Shown here: one piece after another, positions 8,244 to 18,009 of the stretch
Layout of the letters: the number at the start of each line of letters is the position of its first letter
How positions within the stretch are numbered: the stretch's first letter is position 1
NCBI GenBank assembly: GCA_026417555.1
Contig: JAOADA010000003.1
Span: forward strand, 1 to 64,000
Length of the DNA: 64,000 nt
Source: Brevinematales bacterium
GTDB lineage: Bacteria; Spirochaetota; Brevinematia; Brevinematales; Thermospiraceae
Direction of reading: 5' to 3'
The notes under the pieces: model-generated
The model's input: the letters and a program-made list of their open reading frames with translations, nothing else
Database searches by the model: none
Told to the model about the DNA's origin: nothing
Program-made: the position numbers and the translations under genes

Positions 8244-8802
8244 CCTCCCGGTGCGTTTTTGTTGGATACCCACGATTGTTCTTCCATCCATATACAGGAT
8301 ACTCTTCATGAAGCATATCCATAATCTTGTCTCTCTCTACCTTGGCAATTATAGAAGCCGCGGCAATCACAAAAGAACGCTGATCTCCCTTGACAAGGGG
8401 AAAAACAGGACACGACAAAGAAAGGGGCATCGCATCGATTAGAACACCATCATAGGGAAATTTGGCTTGTTGAAGGGCCTGAAGCATCGCCTTTTGGGTG
8501 GCTCTATAGATATTGATCCTATCAATCTCTGTGTTTTCTACGCTTCCTACACCTATAGCCAAGGCACACTCGTGTATCTTTTCATAAAGCACAAAGCGCT
8601 GACGAGGAGTCAGCGCTTTGGAATCATACACACCAGGAAGAGAGGGAAGAGCCTCGAGATCAAAGATAACTGCTGCAGCTACCACTGGGCCTGCCAAAGG
8701 ACCACGCCCCGCTTCATCTATACCTACCACAAACCGATGACCCTTTTCTCGAAGTTCCCTTTCATAAAGAAACAAATCCACACCAACAGGGCGTGGGGAC
8801 AT
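8092..8802 (-). CDS. rnhB: Ribonuclease HII
   Basis: Endonuclease cutting the RNA strand of RNA/DNA hybrids and removing single ribonucleotides. The active-site block GIDEAGRGPLAGP is near residues 27-39, with LIDAMPL and DKIMD supplying further acidic ligands. The family homology ends around HRRSF. The remaining 30 or so residues (to EDNW) are a non-conserved tail encoded opposite the 3' end of the fur-like gene. It is the last gene of rpsP-rimM-trmD-rplS-rnhB, four bases after rplS, with GGAGAAGG before the ATG. Confidence 0.93.
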   Translation of the reverse strand: MSPRPVGVDLFLYERELREKGHRFVVGIDEAGRGPLAGPVVAAAVIFDLEALPSLPGVYDSKALTPRQRFVLYEKIHECALAIGVGSVENTEIDRINIYRATQKAMLQALQQAKFPYDGVLIDAMPLSLSCPVFPLVKGDQRSFVIAAASIIAKVERDKIMDMLHEEYPVYGWKNNRGYPTKTHREAIVRYGLSPYHRRSFDCYGKSIQDKCPPDKTHAGSRDTVSQIPPGGEDNW

Positions 8803-8805
8803 ATT

Positions 8806-9270
8806 CTATACCTTCTCCTCAAGAACAGCTGAACGACCAAATCTGCCACGAAGATAGGTGAGTTTTGCTCGGCGAACACGCCCTCGACGTACAACTTCTA
8901 CCTTGGCAATATAGGGGGAATGCAAGGGAAATACCCTTTCAATAGCTACCCCATAACTCACTCGACGTACGGTAAAACTTCGTCGTGGGCCAGCATTTTG
9001 GAACATCATGACCACTCCCTCGTAGGGCTGGATACGTTCCTTGTCCCCCTCTTTGATCTTGACATGGACACGAACTGTGTCACCCACATGAAAGACAGGG
9101 AATTTCTCCGTGTTGTTTTGCTCTGCCAAAAGAGCCTTCTCCACCTCATCCAGGCGGTTTTTCTTGGGAAGGCCTGCCAGTTTAGAGGCCAAAGCCTCTT
9201 CTCTTGCTTTTCGAGCCTCAGCACGCTTCTGCTTCAGCTCATGTTTATTCGCTTTCGTGTTCTCGGCCAT
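8806..9270 (-). CDS. rplS: Large ribosomal subunit protein L19
   Basis: The L19 core begins near residue 56 ([16 protein letters not shown]) and continues through RIQPYEGVV and the usual basic end, [11 protein letters not shown]. The protein is 154 residues, about 35 longer than typical L19, because of a charged Lys/Glu/Ala-rich helical N-terminal extension. AAAGGAG precedes this ATG, so the extension appears real. The gene overlaps the trmD 3' end by 26 bases. Confidence 0.94.
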   Translation of the reverse strand: MAENTKANKHELKQKRAEARKAREEALASKLAGLPKKNRLDEVEKALLAEQNNTEKFPVFHVGDTVRVHVKIKEGDKERIQPYEGVVMMFQNAGPRRSFTVRRVSYGVAIERVFPLHSPYIAKVEVVRRGRVRRAKLTYLRGRFGRSAVLEEKV

Positions 9271-10045
9271 CTTTCCACTCCTTTACTGTTTTTTGTATCA
9301 CTCTCAAAAACTTCCGTAGTCTCTCATTTCTCTTGCCAAGTTGCTTGAGACGTGTCCCTTCTGGGAGTTCCGGGCTATACTCTGCAAATACATCCGGACG
9401 CCGAAGGTAGGTTTTGGCCACAGCATTCTCGTACCTCCACGTGGCTATGGCCTGATGGTTCCCACTCTTGAGTACTTCTGGCACTCCAAGCCCCTCAAAC
9501 TCAGACGGCTCAGTATAGTGATCATACTCAAGAAGCCCAGCCTCAAAACTCTCTCCTTCCACAGCCTCCGTCTCGAGCACCTCCCCTACAAATCGGGTAA
9601 CTGCCTCAATAACGCAAAGGGCAGGAAGTTCTCCTCCCATCAGAACAAAATCCCCCAGCGAGATCTCCCTATCCACATACCGGGAAATAAAACGACTGTC
9701 CACCCCCTCATATCGAGCAGCAATCAACACTACTTGTGGAAGTAGAGAGAGTTCTCTCGCTACAGCCGCTGTGAAACGCTCGCCTTGGGGAGAAAGAAGC
9801 ACAACCTGCCCCCCCGGTCTTTTCAAGCGTTTCACCACCTCAGCAAGGGGTTCTGGACGAAAAAGCATCCCCTTTCCATGCCCTACAATAGGGGCATCTA
9901 TCCGTCCACCCTTGAAGGGCGAAAACTCCCGTAGTTGATGGACCTCCACCGTTACCCTTTTTTCTTCAATCGCTCGACGGAGGATACCTTTGCGAAGGTA
10001 CGGCTCCACCACCTCGGGAAATATTGTTACCACATCAAAACGCAT
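9245..10045 (-). CDS. trmD: tRNA (guanine-37-N1)-methyltransferase
   Basis: A SPOUT-family methyltransferase that modifies G37 next to the anticodon and prevents frameshifting. It starts [17 protein letters not shown], with [23 protein letters not shown] and the SAM-binding trefoil knot [13 protein letters not shown]. Length 266 residues. It begins one base after the rimM stop, and its C-terminus runs over the start of rplS. Confidence 0.95.
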   Translation of the reverse strand: MRFDVVTIFPEVVEPYLRKGILRRAIEEKRVTVEVHQLREFSPFKGGRIDAPIVGHGKGMLFRPEPLAEVVKRLKRPGGQVVLLSPQGERFTAAVARELSLLPQVVLIAARYEGVDSRFISRYVDREISLGDFVLMGGELPALCVIEAVTRFVGEVLETEAVEGESFEAGLLEYDHYTEPSEFEGLGVPEVLKSGNHQAIATWRYENAVAKTYLRRPDVFAEYSPELPEGTRLKQLGKRNERLRKFLRVIQKTVKEWKDGREHESE

Positions 10046-10564
10046 CTACAACAACTCGGAAAGATGCTCTGCCTCCACCTCTTTTGCCACAACATCTACC
10101 CGAACAAAATACCGCTTTTCATATGGCACAGCCAAGCTCTTTCCACTTGCCATTTTTATCACAAACAGCGTCCGCTGTCCTACTTCAAAGAAATTCTCAA
10201 CCACACCAAAAACCTCTCCGTGGTATCGCACCTCACACCCCAAGATATCCTTGATGTAGTACTCTCCTTCAGGCAATTGAGGAAAGTCTTCCTGGCGCAC
10301 ATAGATAGTTTTCCCTACCAGTGTTTCCGCCGCTGTCCTATCCTCCATGCCCACAACCTTGGCAACGTAAGCCTTTTGGTACTCCCGGATCTCAGCAAAA
10401 GATACCTCTCTGTACCCACCGGGAAACTTCCTATCCTCTACAAAAAACCTCTCAAAGGCCTGAAGATCATCTATCTCATCTACATACCACTGGACCTTGA
10501 TATACCCTTTCAATCCGTATGGTCGCGTAAAACGACCGATCACAACCAGTGGTGTCTGTACCAC
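10046..10564 (-). CDS. rimM: Ribosome maturation factor RimM
   Basis: A 30S assembly factor that binds S19. The N-terminal barrel starts VVIGRFTRPYGLKGYIKV and the C-terminal PRC-barrel contains YYIKDILGCEV. The only good start is GTG at 10564, four bases after the rpsP stop. The KH-domain gene often found between rpsP and rimM is absent here. Confidence 0.93.
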   Translation of the reverse strand: MVQTPLVVIGRFTRPYGLKGYIKVQWYVDEIDDLQAFERFFVEDRKFPGGYREVSFAEIREYQKAYVAKVVGMEDRTAAETLVGKTIYVRQEDFPQLPEGEYYIKDILGCEVRYHGEVFGVVENFFEVGQRTLFVIKMASGKSLAVPYEKRYFVRVDVVAKEVEAEHLSELL

Positions 10565-10567
10565 CTT

Positions 10568-10807
10568 TTATGCCCTCTTTGCCTTCTTGGCGAGATTCTT
10601 TACCACATCAGTGGGAATAGCCCCTTTCTTCACCCACTCCTCATAGCGAGCCAGGTCAAGGTTTGTCTTCCCCTCTTCTGTGGGATGATAATACCCAAGA
10701 CTCTCAATATATGCCCCATCTCTGGGAGCACGACTATCCACCACAACAATACGATAGTAGGGCTGTTTAGCCTTTCCCATGCGAGTTAAACGAATATGGA
10801 CTGCCAA
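10568..10807 (-). CDS. rpsP: Small ribosomal subunit protein S16
   Basis: An S16 of 79 residues, AVHIRLTRMGKAKQPYYRI and onward. The start is TTG at 10807, because AGGAGG (10814-10819) sits six bases upstream and family members begin with this segment. The frame extends five codons further only by running through the ribosome binding site. First gene of the ribosome-maturation operon, under a full-consensus promoter. Confidence 0.93.
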   Translation of the reverse strand: MAVHIRLTRMGKAKQPYYRIVVVDSRAPRDGAYIESLGYYHPTEEGKTNLDLARYEEWVKKGAIPTDVVKNLAKKAKRA

Positions 10808-10836
10808 AGGTAGCCTCCTCAAGATTTTGTCTATGT

Positions 10837-10865
10837 ATTATAAAGGAAACCCTCAAGGATGTCAA
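10837..10865 (-). promoter_or_regulatory. Full-consensus promoter of the rpsP operon
   Basis: On the minus strand TTGACA (10860-10865), exactly 17 bases, then TATAAT (10837-10842). Start of transcription near 10830, a very short leader. Confidence 0.88.
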
Positions 10866-10954
10866 GTAAGAGAAGAAAACCTCTTCAATACACCCACGCT
10901 TTGCATACCCACACGAGAAAAAAAATCTCCCGCATGGCATTCGAAAACAATATT

Positions 10955-12316
10955 TCACCCCTTCAGCATCTGGCGAAGGGTATCTCCCACCTCGCGAAGC
11001 CACTCGTCACTGGTAGATTCTCCAATCAGACGCACAATCGGCTCGGTATTGGACGTTCTCACATGCACCCAAAGCCTCTCCTCCCCCCTTGCAAGATCCA
11101 TACGAATCCCATCAAGAGTAGTAAACGAAGCCTCTGGAAATACCTGAAATAAGCGTTTTTGAAGGGTATCCATATCAATAGTCTGAGGAAATTTTTCCTT
11201 GAGAGAAAAAAGCCTAGGAAAATCTTCTACCAACGAAGAAAGGCTTTTGTCAGACATAGCCATAGCCTCAAGCACCAAAGCAATACCTACCAGGCTATCT
11301 CGACCAAGGTTCGCTCGTGGATAAATCACCCCACCATTTCCCTCTCCACCAATAACAGCCCCATACGTCTTGATACCCTCAACCACATTCGCTTCTCCTA
11401 CTTTGGTGTAGAAACAGGACTGCCCTACCTTTCGAGCAAACATCTCACTCAGAAGGGATGTGGAGAGATTGACCACCACAGGACCTGGTGTCTTTGACAA
11501 CACATGACGAACCGCCAAGGCCACTGTCCACTCTTCACTGAGAAGACGACCCGTTTCATCAGCCATCACCAACCTATCCGCATCGGGATCCTGAGCAAAA
11601 GCCACATCCGCGTGATGTGACAAAATATGCTCGGAAAGATGAGAGAGATTGGCTGGTGTAGGCTCAGCTACCCGGGAAAACTCCCCCGTAAGCTCTGTAT
11701 TTACTCCGATGACAGTACATCCCAAGGCCTCAAGAAGTTTCGTAGTTATTGGTCCACCAGCACTATTGACTGGATCCAAAACCACGGTATAACGTTTTTT
11801 TTGGATGATTTCTGTATTCACAACAGAAAGTACCCGTTCGATGTGAGCCTCAACCAGGGCCTCTGTTTTCATGGTAGTTCCTATGTCTCGCCATGAAGCA
11901 TAGGGGAAATCCCCCCCCTTCAGAGCCAAAAGATGTTCAAGGTCCTTTTCTGTTGTGAACGTCCCACCCCGAACAACAAACTTGAGGGCATTCCACTCAA
12001 TAGGGTTATGAGAGGCCGTAAGGACAATTCCCCCATCAAGATTCCACTCTCGCACACCAAAGAGGACAGAGGGTGTTGGGACAAGCCCCGCATCCAAAAC
12101 ATCAATCCCCAAGGCATTCAACACACTAGCCACATACTGGGAAATCACCGGCCCCGTCTTCCGCCCATCACGCCCAAGAAGAACCTTTACCCGTCCTCCT
12201 TGGCTTCTTTCGAGAAGCATCTTTCCAAAGGCTTCGGTATATTCACGAAGCACATCAAGGGTGAGACTCTCTCCCCAAATACCCCGTATTCCAGAAACAC
12301 TTACCTTTAAAGCCAT
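10955..12316 (-). CDS. Phosphohexomutase (phosphoglucosamine/phosphomannomutase family)
   Basis: Alpha-D-phosphohexomutase moving phosphate between C1 and C6 of a hexose phosphate. The phosphoserine loop LTASHNPIEWNAL is near residues 90-102, the metal loop is DPDADRLVMADE, the sugar-specificity loop EGNGGVI, and the phosphate-binding loop near the C-terminus SNTEPIVRL. The N-terminus KVSVSGIRGIWGESL is typical of GlmM/ManB-like enzymes. Glucosamine-phosphate (cell wall precursor) or mannose-phosphate are both possible. ATG 12316 lies two bases after the ileS stop, so the two genes are cotranscribed. A separate long-form phosphoglucomutase exists at 26649-28370, which makes a GlmM-like role plausible here. 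Confidence 0.87.
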   Translation of the reverse strand: MALKVSVSGIRGIWGESLTLDVLREYTEAFGKMLLERSQGGRVKVLLGRDGRKTGPVISQYVASVLNALGIDVLDAGLVPTPSVLFGVREWNLDGGIVLTASHNPIEWNALKFVVRGGTFTTEKDLEHLLALKGGDFPYASWRDIGTTMKTEALVEAHIERVLSVVNTEIIQKKRYTVVLDPVNSAGGPITTKLLEALGCTVIGVNTELTGEFSRVAEPTPANLSHLSEHILSHHADVAFAQDPDADRLVMADETGRLLSEEWTVALAVRHVLSKTPGPVVVNLSTSLLSEMFARKVGQSCFYTKVGEANVVEGIKTYGAVIGGEGNGGVIYPRANLGRDSLVGIALVLEAMAMSDKSLSSLVEDFPRLFSLKEKFPQTIDMDTLQKRLFQVFPEASFTTLDGIRMDLARGEERLWVHVRTSNTEPIVRLIGESTSDEWLREVGDTLRQMLKG

Positions 12317-12318
12317 CG

Positions 12319-15090
12319 TTATCCCTTCATTTTCTTCACAATTGGCGCACACCGCTCACAGAGATCAGGATATTCCGACACTTTGCCAACATGAACAGAA
12401 TAGTTCCAACATCGAGCGCACTTGCTCCCATCCGCTCGCGTAGCCTGGACTCTCACATTGTCATCTTCTGCATCAGGAGAGGAGACGGTAGTATACTCTA
12501 CCTGAGACACAATAAAGAAAAATCGAATATCCTCCCTATATTTTGCCAGCAATTCCTTCGTATAGGGGTTCTTGGCCTCAAGAAGGATTTTTGTCTCAAG
12601 GGAACCCCCAAGATCACTCTCCTTTGTTCGCAAAACCTCAATAGCCTTCAAAACACTCTCCCGGATCTCAAGGAGAGCCTTGAAATCCTTTGAAAGGTTT
12701 TCGTTTTTCCACTCGGCAGGAACCACTGGCCAATCCTGAAGCAAAACACTCTCCCCTTCTCCACGAGCAAAATAGGTCTGATACACCTCTTCCATGGTAA
12801 AAGACAGAATAGGGGCAAAAAGAATTGTCATCACCCGAAGTATTTCGTAAAGAACCGTTTGGGCCGAGAGTCTCTCGATACTCTCTCTTTCATAGATATA
12901 GAGTCTATCCTTGAGAATATCCAAATAAAAAGCACTAAGATCCACCGCACAAAAGTTGTAGAGTTCACGAAATCCACGATAAAACTCATACTGATCAAAA
13001 AACCTTGTTACTCTCTCAGTGAGCTCAGCAAGTTCTGAAAGCATGTAAGCATCCACTGGCTTTAGCTCAGAAAGGGGAATTCTCTTGTCCTGAGCAAAAC
13101 CATCAAGGTTCCCCATAATGAAGCGGAAGGTATTTCTCACCTTGCGATAACTATCCACCGCTTTCTGGATGAGATTCGTTCCTATACGGAGATCCCCACG
13201 ATAATCCTCTGTCACTACCCACAAACGAAGTACATCAGCCCCAAACTTGTCATAGACCTCTTTTGGGGAGACCGCATTCCCGAGACTCTTGTGCATTTGA
13301 CGGCCTTGTTCATCAAGTACCCACCCATGGGTAATGATGGCTTTAAACGGGGCTTTCTCTTTGATGGCCACAGATGGCCAGAGTGACGCCTGAAACCAAC
13401 CACGATACTGATCATTCCCTTCAAGATATACATCCGCAGGAGAATGCAACAGGGGATGCTTGTCGAGCACAGCAATATTACTCACTCCAGAATCAAACCA
13501 CACATCAAGAATATCCGTTTCTTTTCGGAAGGTTTTTCCCCCACAGTTGTGACATACCGTGCCAGCCGGCAAAAGTTCCGTGGGTTCCCTATCGAACCAC
13601 ACATCAATCCCATGCTCATGGATAAGTCCGATAATATGATCAATGGTGCGCTTGTCAAGATGGGGTTCGTTACAATATTCACAATAAAACGCAGGGATAG
13701 GTACACCCCAATGGCGTTGACGAGAAAGACACCAATCTGGTCGGTCTTTGAGCATATTTTCAATACGGGTTTGTCCCCACGCAGGAATCCACTGAATATG
13801 GGGAAGTGTTTCAAGGGCTTTCTTGGCCAGGGCAGGATCCGAAACCTTAAAAAACCACTGAGGTTTAGAACGAAAGATGATAGGTTTCTTACACCGCCAG
13901 CAGTGAGGGTAACTATGGTCTATGTCCGCTCTCGCATAGAGCCTGTCCTTTCTCATTAACAAAGCAATAATCTCCTCATTGGCCTTGAAGACATTCATTC
14001 CCTCAAATTCAGGAACCTCAGCCGTGAATTCTCCTCGATCATTGACAGGAGAGAGCATTTCAAGCCCCGTTTCTTTTCCGATAAGGTAGTCTTCCATACC
14101 ATGTCCGGGGGCCGTATGGACAATCCCTGTACCGGTATCCATGGTCACATGCTCTCCAAAAACAACCCGAGAGTGTCTTTCTTTCCAAGGGTGCATTACT
14201 TCGAGGGTTTCAAGATCCCGTTTGGAGAGGGGAACAATCTCCCCCGGTTTTTTCCCCTTGACCGAAGCCACTGAAGAGAGAAGTTTCTCAGCAACAATGA
14301 GATACTCTTCCTCAATCTCTGCTGCCACATAGTTCTCCTCTGGATGAAAAGAAAGCCCTGTATTGGCTGGGAGAGTCCATGGCGTTGTCGTCCAAATAAG
14401 CACAAAGAGTTTCTTCTCTTGGAGAGAAGTAACGGTATGTTTTATCACAGGGAACTTCACATAAATAGACGGAGAACGATGATCATGATACTCAATCTCT
14501 GCCTCAGCCAGTGATGTTCCACAATGAAGACACCAGTGGACCGGACGAAGACCACGGTAGATAAGCCCCTTCTCCACAATACGTCCAAAAGCCTCTACAA
14601 TGGCTGCCTCATATTCATGAGACATAGTGAGATACGGGTTTTCCCAATCTCCAATGCACCCAAGGCGTCGAAACCCATCCCGCTGGATACCAACATACTT
14701 CTCTGCGTACTTACGACACTCCGCTCGAAGTTTTTTGACAGGAATCTCGTGGGCTTTTCCCCCCAGCTGATCAACCACTTTGAGCTCTATGGGAAGCCCA
14801 TGACAATCCCACCCTGGCACAAAGGGGGTTTTGTATCCTCGAAAAAACTTATACTTCACAATCATGTCTTTGAGAATCTTGTTGAGTGCCGTCCCAAGAT
14901 GGATCTCTCCATTGGCATAGGGTGGACCATCATGCAATATAAATGTGGGAGCATGAGCACGCTTCTCCAGTTGCTTAAAGTAGATACGGTTCTTCTCCCA
15001 CATCTCAATAATCTTGGGCTCTTTTTCCACCAGATTTGCCTTCATCGAAAAGGGTGTATTGGGCAAATTCACTGTCTTACTATAGTCCAT
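12319..15090 (-). CDS. ileS: Isoleucyl-tRNA synthetase
   Basis: Class I synthetase charging tRNA-Ile. The HIGH-type motif is in DGPPYANGEIHLGTAL near residue 55. The editing domain follows, then the KMSKS-type loop, which reads GRQMHKSLGN, with His where the first Ser usually stands. A C-terminal zinc ribbon (CARCWNY ... CERC) is complete. Length 923 residues from ATG 15090, chosen because GAAGGAG precedes it and the family N-terminus begins DYSKTVNLPNTPF. It heads a two-gene unit with the phosphohexomutase. Confidence 0.96.
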   Translation of the reverse strand: MDYSKTVNLPNTPFSMKANLVEKEPKIIEMWEKNRIYFKQLEKRAHAPTFILHDGPPYANGEIHLGTALNKILKDMIVKYKFFRGYKTPFVPGWDCHGLPIELKVVDQLGGKAHEIPVKKLRAECRKYAEKYVGIQRDGFRRLGCIGDWENPYLTMSHEYEAAIVEAFGRIVEKGLIYRGLRPVHWCLHCGTSLAEAEIEYHDHRSPSIYVKFPVIKHTVTSLQEKKLFVLIWTTTPWTLPANTGLSFHPEENYVAAEIEEEYLIVAEKLLSSVASVKGKKPGEIVPLSKRDLETLEVMHPWKERHSRVVFGEHVTMDTGTGIVHTAPGHGMEDYLIGKETGLEMLSPVNDRGEFTAEVPEFEGMNVFKANEEIIALLMRKDRLYARADIDHSYPHCWRCKKPIIFRSKPQWFFKVSDPALAKKALETLPHIQWIPAWGQTRIENMLKDRPDWCLSRQRHWGVPIPAFYCEYCNEPHLDKRTIDHIIGLIHEHGIDVWFDREPTELLPAGTVCHNCGGKTFRKETDILDVWFDSGVSNIAVLDKHPLLHSPADVYLEGNDQYRGWFQASLWPSVAIKEKAPFKAIITHGWVLDEQGRQMHKSLGNAVSPKEVYDKFGADVLRLWVVTEDYRGDLRIGTNLIQKAVDSYRKVRNTFRFIMGNLDGFAQDKRIPLSELKPVDAYMLSELAELTERVTRFFDQYEFYRGFRELYNFCAVDLSAFYLDILKDRLYIYERESIERLSAQTVLYEILRVMTILFAPILSFTMEEVYQTYFARGEGESVLLQDWPVVPAEWKNENLSKDFKALLEIRESVLKAIEVLRTKESDLGGSLETKILLEAKNPYTKELLAKYREDIRFFFIVSQVEYTTVSSPDAEDDNVRVQATRADGSKCARCWNYSVHVGKVSEYPDLCERCAPIVKKMKG

Positions 15091-15125
15091 GGATAACTCC
15101 TTCTCATAGAAAAACATTTCTTTTT

Positions 15126-15154
15126 ATTATACGGCAAGGACAAAAGAAATGCAA
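15126..15154 (-). promoter_or_regulatory. Promoter of ileS
   Basis: Minus strand TTGCAT (15149-15154), 17-base spacer, TATAAT (15126-15131). It overlaps an ATG on the plus strand at 15149, one reason for rejecting that ATG as a start. Confidence 0.75.
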
Positions 15155-15239
15155 AAAGAACCATCCCCTCAGGGTATCAAACCAGCACCTCATATTTTTC
15201 TTGCCTTGAGTATCCGGCATGGCCAGGATTTTTCTTTTC

Positions 15240-15268
15240 TTGACAATCTCTGGGCTACCCTTTACTCT
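15240..15268 (+). promoter_or_regulatory. Promoter of the 15299 gene
   Basis: TTGACA (15240-15245), 17-base spacer, TACTCT (15263-15268). Predicted start near 15275, just upstream of the chosen ATG at 15299. Confidence 0.6.
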
Positions 15269-15298
15269 ATGGCAAGAGAATTTTTGAGAGGTGGTTCT

Positions 15299-16780
15299 AT
15301 GCGGGGATGTCTTGTGGGAATGGTTCTCCTGAGTTTTTTGGTACCGGCTTTTGCTCTGGACAAGGTATTGTATCTTGCCCCACCTCAACCAGAGACGACG
15401 ACAACCAATTATCCTCAACAGGAAGCAACAGGGTACTTCATTCACGAGATCCTCACATACAGTCTTGCTGCCCTCTCTGAATGGGCTGTCGTCACAGAAT
15501 TGCCTACCAATAGACAAGCCATGCTTCTTTATCGTTTAGAGACCACGTATGCCTTCTCTGGGCCAATCCAGAAACCAGTATGTCTCTATTCTTTCCGATT
15601 GTACAATGATCGCAATGCTCTCATCCTCCACACAAATACCATTGCTGATATTCGATATGGAATATTTGATGCTGTGGATGTAGCTGTCTTCTCCACAGGA
15701 AAAGCCTTAGGAGAAGACCTCTCACAGTATACTTTTCTCACTCTGATCATCCCTGATATTGGGGATGAAACCTATGGACTCTACCTGAATAAAACCAAGA
15801 TACTTGATCTCACAAACACCATCCCCCTTTCCCAACACTATCGATTGGCCACGGGAAAACCCACCCTCATCTCCGTACGAGAAAAACCCTCCCTTCATAA
15901 CCTTTGGTTAGGCCGAACCCTCTGGCAGACCAATATCACCCTTCTTCAAGGAGATACTCCCTCTTTTCCCATTCCTCTGGTCTCTGTTGTCACTATTGCT
16001 CCTCTGAAGACAGAACTTCTTTTTTTCCCACAAGGCAGCTATACCCTTTCTCTTCGATTCACCAATAGTGATCAGGCTTTTACCAATCTTATCCTCTCTT
16101 CACAAAAAGAAAGCACCCTTGCCCTCCCCCTGGGAAAAACCGTATTTCTGGATCTCCAGTACACACCAAAGGGTATATCAGTGGCAAAGGATACGCTTGT
16201 ACTTAAAAAAACCTCTCTTTCCTATCAACCCGTGGACACCTACCAGACCCGTCCTTTCTATGTGGCGTGTGATATAGGCACATACGTTTCATCGCCAGAG
16301 ACATGGAAATACCAAACATTTCCCTTTATACGCCTTGGAATAACGCTTTTCTATTATCCCTCTATGAACCAACGTATAGGAGTGGGTTTTGCCCCGCAGG
16401 TGATGGTTTTCCCTCAAGATTTTCCTTTTGTGCCAGAAGAACAATCCCTCTCCTCTCTCTTTGTCACATGGGGCTGGTATCCCTTCAACAAGAAATACCA
16501 GACATTTCGTTTTTGCCTTGAGTTCACCGCAGGATGGCAAAAAGGAAATTTTCTTATCACAGAGAGAGAGCCCCAAAACCCCATTCCTCCTGAAGTCAAG
16601 GAACAGGTGAGCCACATCTTCAATGCCATGACCACAGGAGCCATATTCGAAGCCTCTCCCTCTCTAGAGATAGGTCTCGTAAGCCTCGGAGTATCGTTAT
16701 GGGTAGCTCCCAGAAATCACCCCCTGGCAGGTAACCTCACCCTTTCAGGGATAGGGTTTTTTCTGAAGACAATCCTCTAA
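15299..16780 (+). CDS. Exported protein of unknown function, barrel-like C-terminus
   Basis: I do not recognise the family. The protein has 493 residues from ATG 15299, which is preceded by GAGAGG and encodes a clean signal peptide (MRGCLVGMVLLSFLVPAFA). The frame is open 50 codons further upstream, but that part lacks a signal and overlaps the ileS promoter. The mature N-terminal third may be an alpha/beta domain. The middle contains short beta repeats. The last 170 residues have alternating aromatic/hydrophobic strands (FIRLGITLFYYP, SSLFVTWGWYPF, FRFCLEFTAGW) that look like an outer-membrane barrel. It is convergent with the PEGA gene, with only two bases between the stops and no terminator visible. 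Probably an envelope protein; no function can be assigned. Confidence 0.7.
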   Translation: MRGCLVGMVLLSFLVPAFALDKVLYLAPPQPETTTTNYPQQEATGYFIHEILTYSLAALSEWAVVTELPTNRQAMLLYRLETTYAFSGPIQKPVCLYSFRLYNDRNALILHTNTIADIRYGIFDAVDVAVFSTGKALGEDLSQYTFLTLIIPDIGDETYGLYLNKTKILDLTNTIPLSQHYRLATGKPTLISVREKPSLHNLWLGRTLWQTNITLLQGDTPSFPIPLVSVVTIAPLKTELLFFPQGSYTLSLRFTNSDQAFTNLILSSQKESTLALPLGKTVFLDLQYTPKGISVAKDTLVLKKTSLSYQPVDTYQTRPFYVACDIGTYVSSPETWKYQTFPFIRLGITLFYYPSMNQRIGVGFAPQVMVFPQDFPFVPEEQSLSSLFVTWGWYPFNKKYQTFRFCLEFTAGWQKGNFLITEREPQNPIPPEVKEQVSHIFNAMTTGAIFEASPSLEIGLVSLGVSLWVAPRNHPLAGNLTLSGIGFFLKTIL

Positions 16781-16782
16781 AC

Positions 16783-18009
16783 CTACTCATACAGTCCTTC
16801 GTTTGTGAATATCTCCACCGTATCGTCCATGAAATTACAAATGGCCAGATGGGTATGATCAGAGGTCAGCGCTATTCCTATGGGTTGATTGCCTACCTCA
16901 AACTCCTCGACTAACCGATAATTCCCATAACTATCAAAAATCTGGATCCGCCCATTTTTTGGACTTCGAAGAAGATACCCCTTTGGATTATCCGGCCCCC
17001 GGGTACTGATATAGATATAACGGTTTTTGGGGGAAAGTTTAAGATTATTGGGATGAACCCATGTTGGTACCCTTGTGGCAATAACATCTTTTTTGAGATC
17101 ATAGACAACAAAATGATTCCGCCGCAGGTTGTTAATAAAGGCTATCTGTCGGCCATAGTCAGCACGAAATCGCCCATTGGATCCCCCCCCATTATGAACA
17201 AAACTCACCTCTTTATGGCCATTTTGCCTATCGTATTTGGCAATGTGACCGGACTCATAAAAAACCACATACAGATATCTTCCATCCTCTGAAAACCCCA
17301 ATCCTCGCGGAGAAACTCCTCGTGTCTTCACCCGCCCAGCATAGGTATAGTTACTCACCACAAAGTACGTCACATCATGACTGAGCCAGTGACTCACATA
17401 GTAGTATATCCCATCGGGGGTAAATTCTCCTACCTTGGTCCAATTTCCATGAGAAGCAAAGTTTGTTTTAAGGGTAAACGTCTGGGTATCCAATACAAAG
17501 ATCCACCCTTGGGTGTGCATTTGGGTGAACCAATACTCTTTGCCATCAGGGGTGAACACCCCCTCAACAAGACCTTTGTACGGACGCCGGTATTCCGGAA
17601 TCATAACCTCAGAGAGCCTTCTCGTGCGAAGATCATAGATCTCAATCTTCGGAGCATCGAGAAGAGAAATATAAAGATATCTATCATCAGGTGAAAAGAG
17701 AATATCCTTTGGCTGACGCCCTGTTTTAAAACGCTCCACAAATCGAAAATGCGAATTGGTAGAGAGAAGTCTAGCCCATACCTTGGCCGGAGGACTCACC
17801 TCCTGGGTCCACGACTTATATCCCGCCTTGTGAAGAGTGACTGTATAGAGCCCTGGTACAAGGTTGGTTTGAAAAGGGGTTTTTCCCACCCTTTCACCCC
17901 CAAGATACACATCAACCCCCACCGGCACACTTTCCACACTCAAGGGAATTGCTCCTCCCACCGCAACCCACCCCACAAGCCCAAACCACAAGCCTAAGAA
18001 TCGAAGCAT
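16783..18009 (-). CDS. Exported PEGA-domain beta-propeller protein
   Basis: A 408-residue exported protein. A signal peptide is followed by a PEGA domain at about residues 23-85 (VESVPVGVDVYLGGERVGKTPF ending near AGYKSW), a small beta domain common in bacterial surface proteins. From about 92 to the end come repeated blades of the type LFSPDDRYLYISLLDAPKIEIYDL, matching YVTN/SMP-30-like beta-propellers. Its likely role is binding a ligand or protein outside the cytoplasm. The ATG at 18009 shares its A with the TGA of the upstream cNMP-binding gene, so translation is coupled. It is the last gene of the four-gene cyclic-nucleotide operon. Confidence 0.83.
   Translation of the reverse strand: MLRFLGLWFGLVGWVAVGGAIPLSVESVPVGVDVYLGGERVGKTPFQTNLVPGLYTVTLHKAGYKSWTQEVSPPAKVWARLLSTNSHFRFVERFKTGRQPKDILFSPDDRYLYISLLDAPKIEIYDLRTRRLSEVMIPEYRRPYKGLVEGVFTPDGKEYWFTQMHTQGWIFVLDTQTFTLKTNFASHGNWTKVGEFTPDGIYYYVSHWLSHDVTYFVVSNYTYAGRVKTRGVSPRGLGFSEDGRYLYVVFYESGHIAKYDRQNGHKEVSFVHNGGGSNGRFRADYGRQIAFINNLRRNHFVVYDLKKDVIATRVPTWVHPNNLKLSPKNRYIYISTRGPDNPKGYLLRSPKNGRIQIFDSYGNYRLVEEFEVGNQPIGIALTSDHTHLAICNFMDDTVEIFTNEGLYE

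Noticed and set aside
9935-10789. 284-codon plus-strand frame opposite trmD, rimM and rpsP
   Set aside because: Three unmistakable ribosome-maturation genes occupy the other strand. This frame has no start signal or homology.
10866-10954. GAGA-T8-CTC hairpin on the minus strand between the phosphohexomutase and the rpsP promoter
   Set aside because: The stem is only four pairs, too weak to call a terminator.
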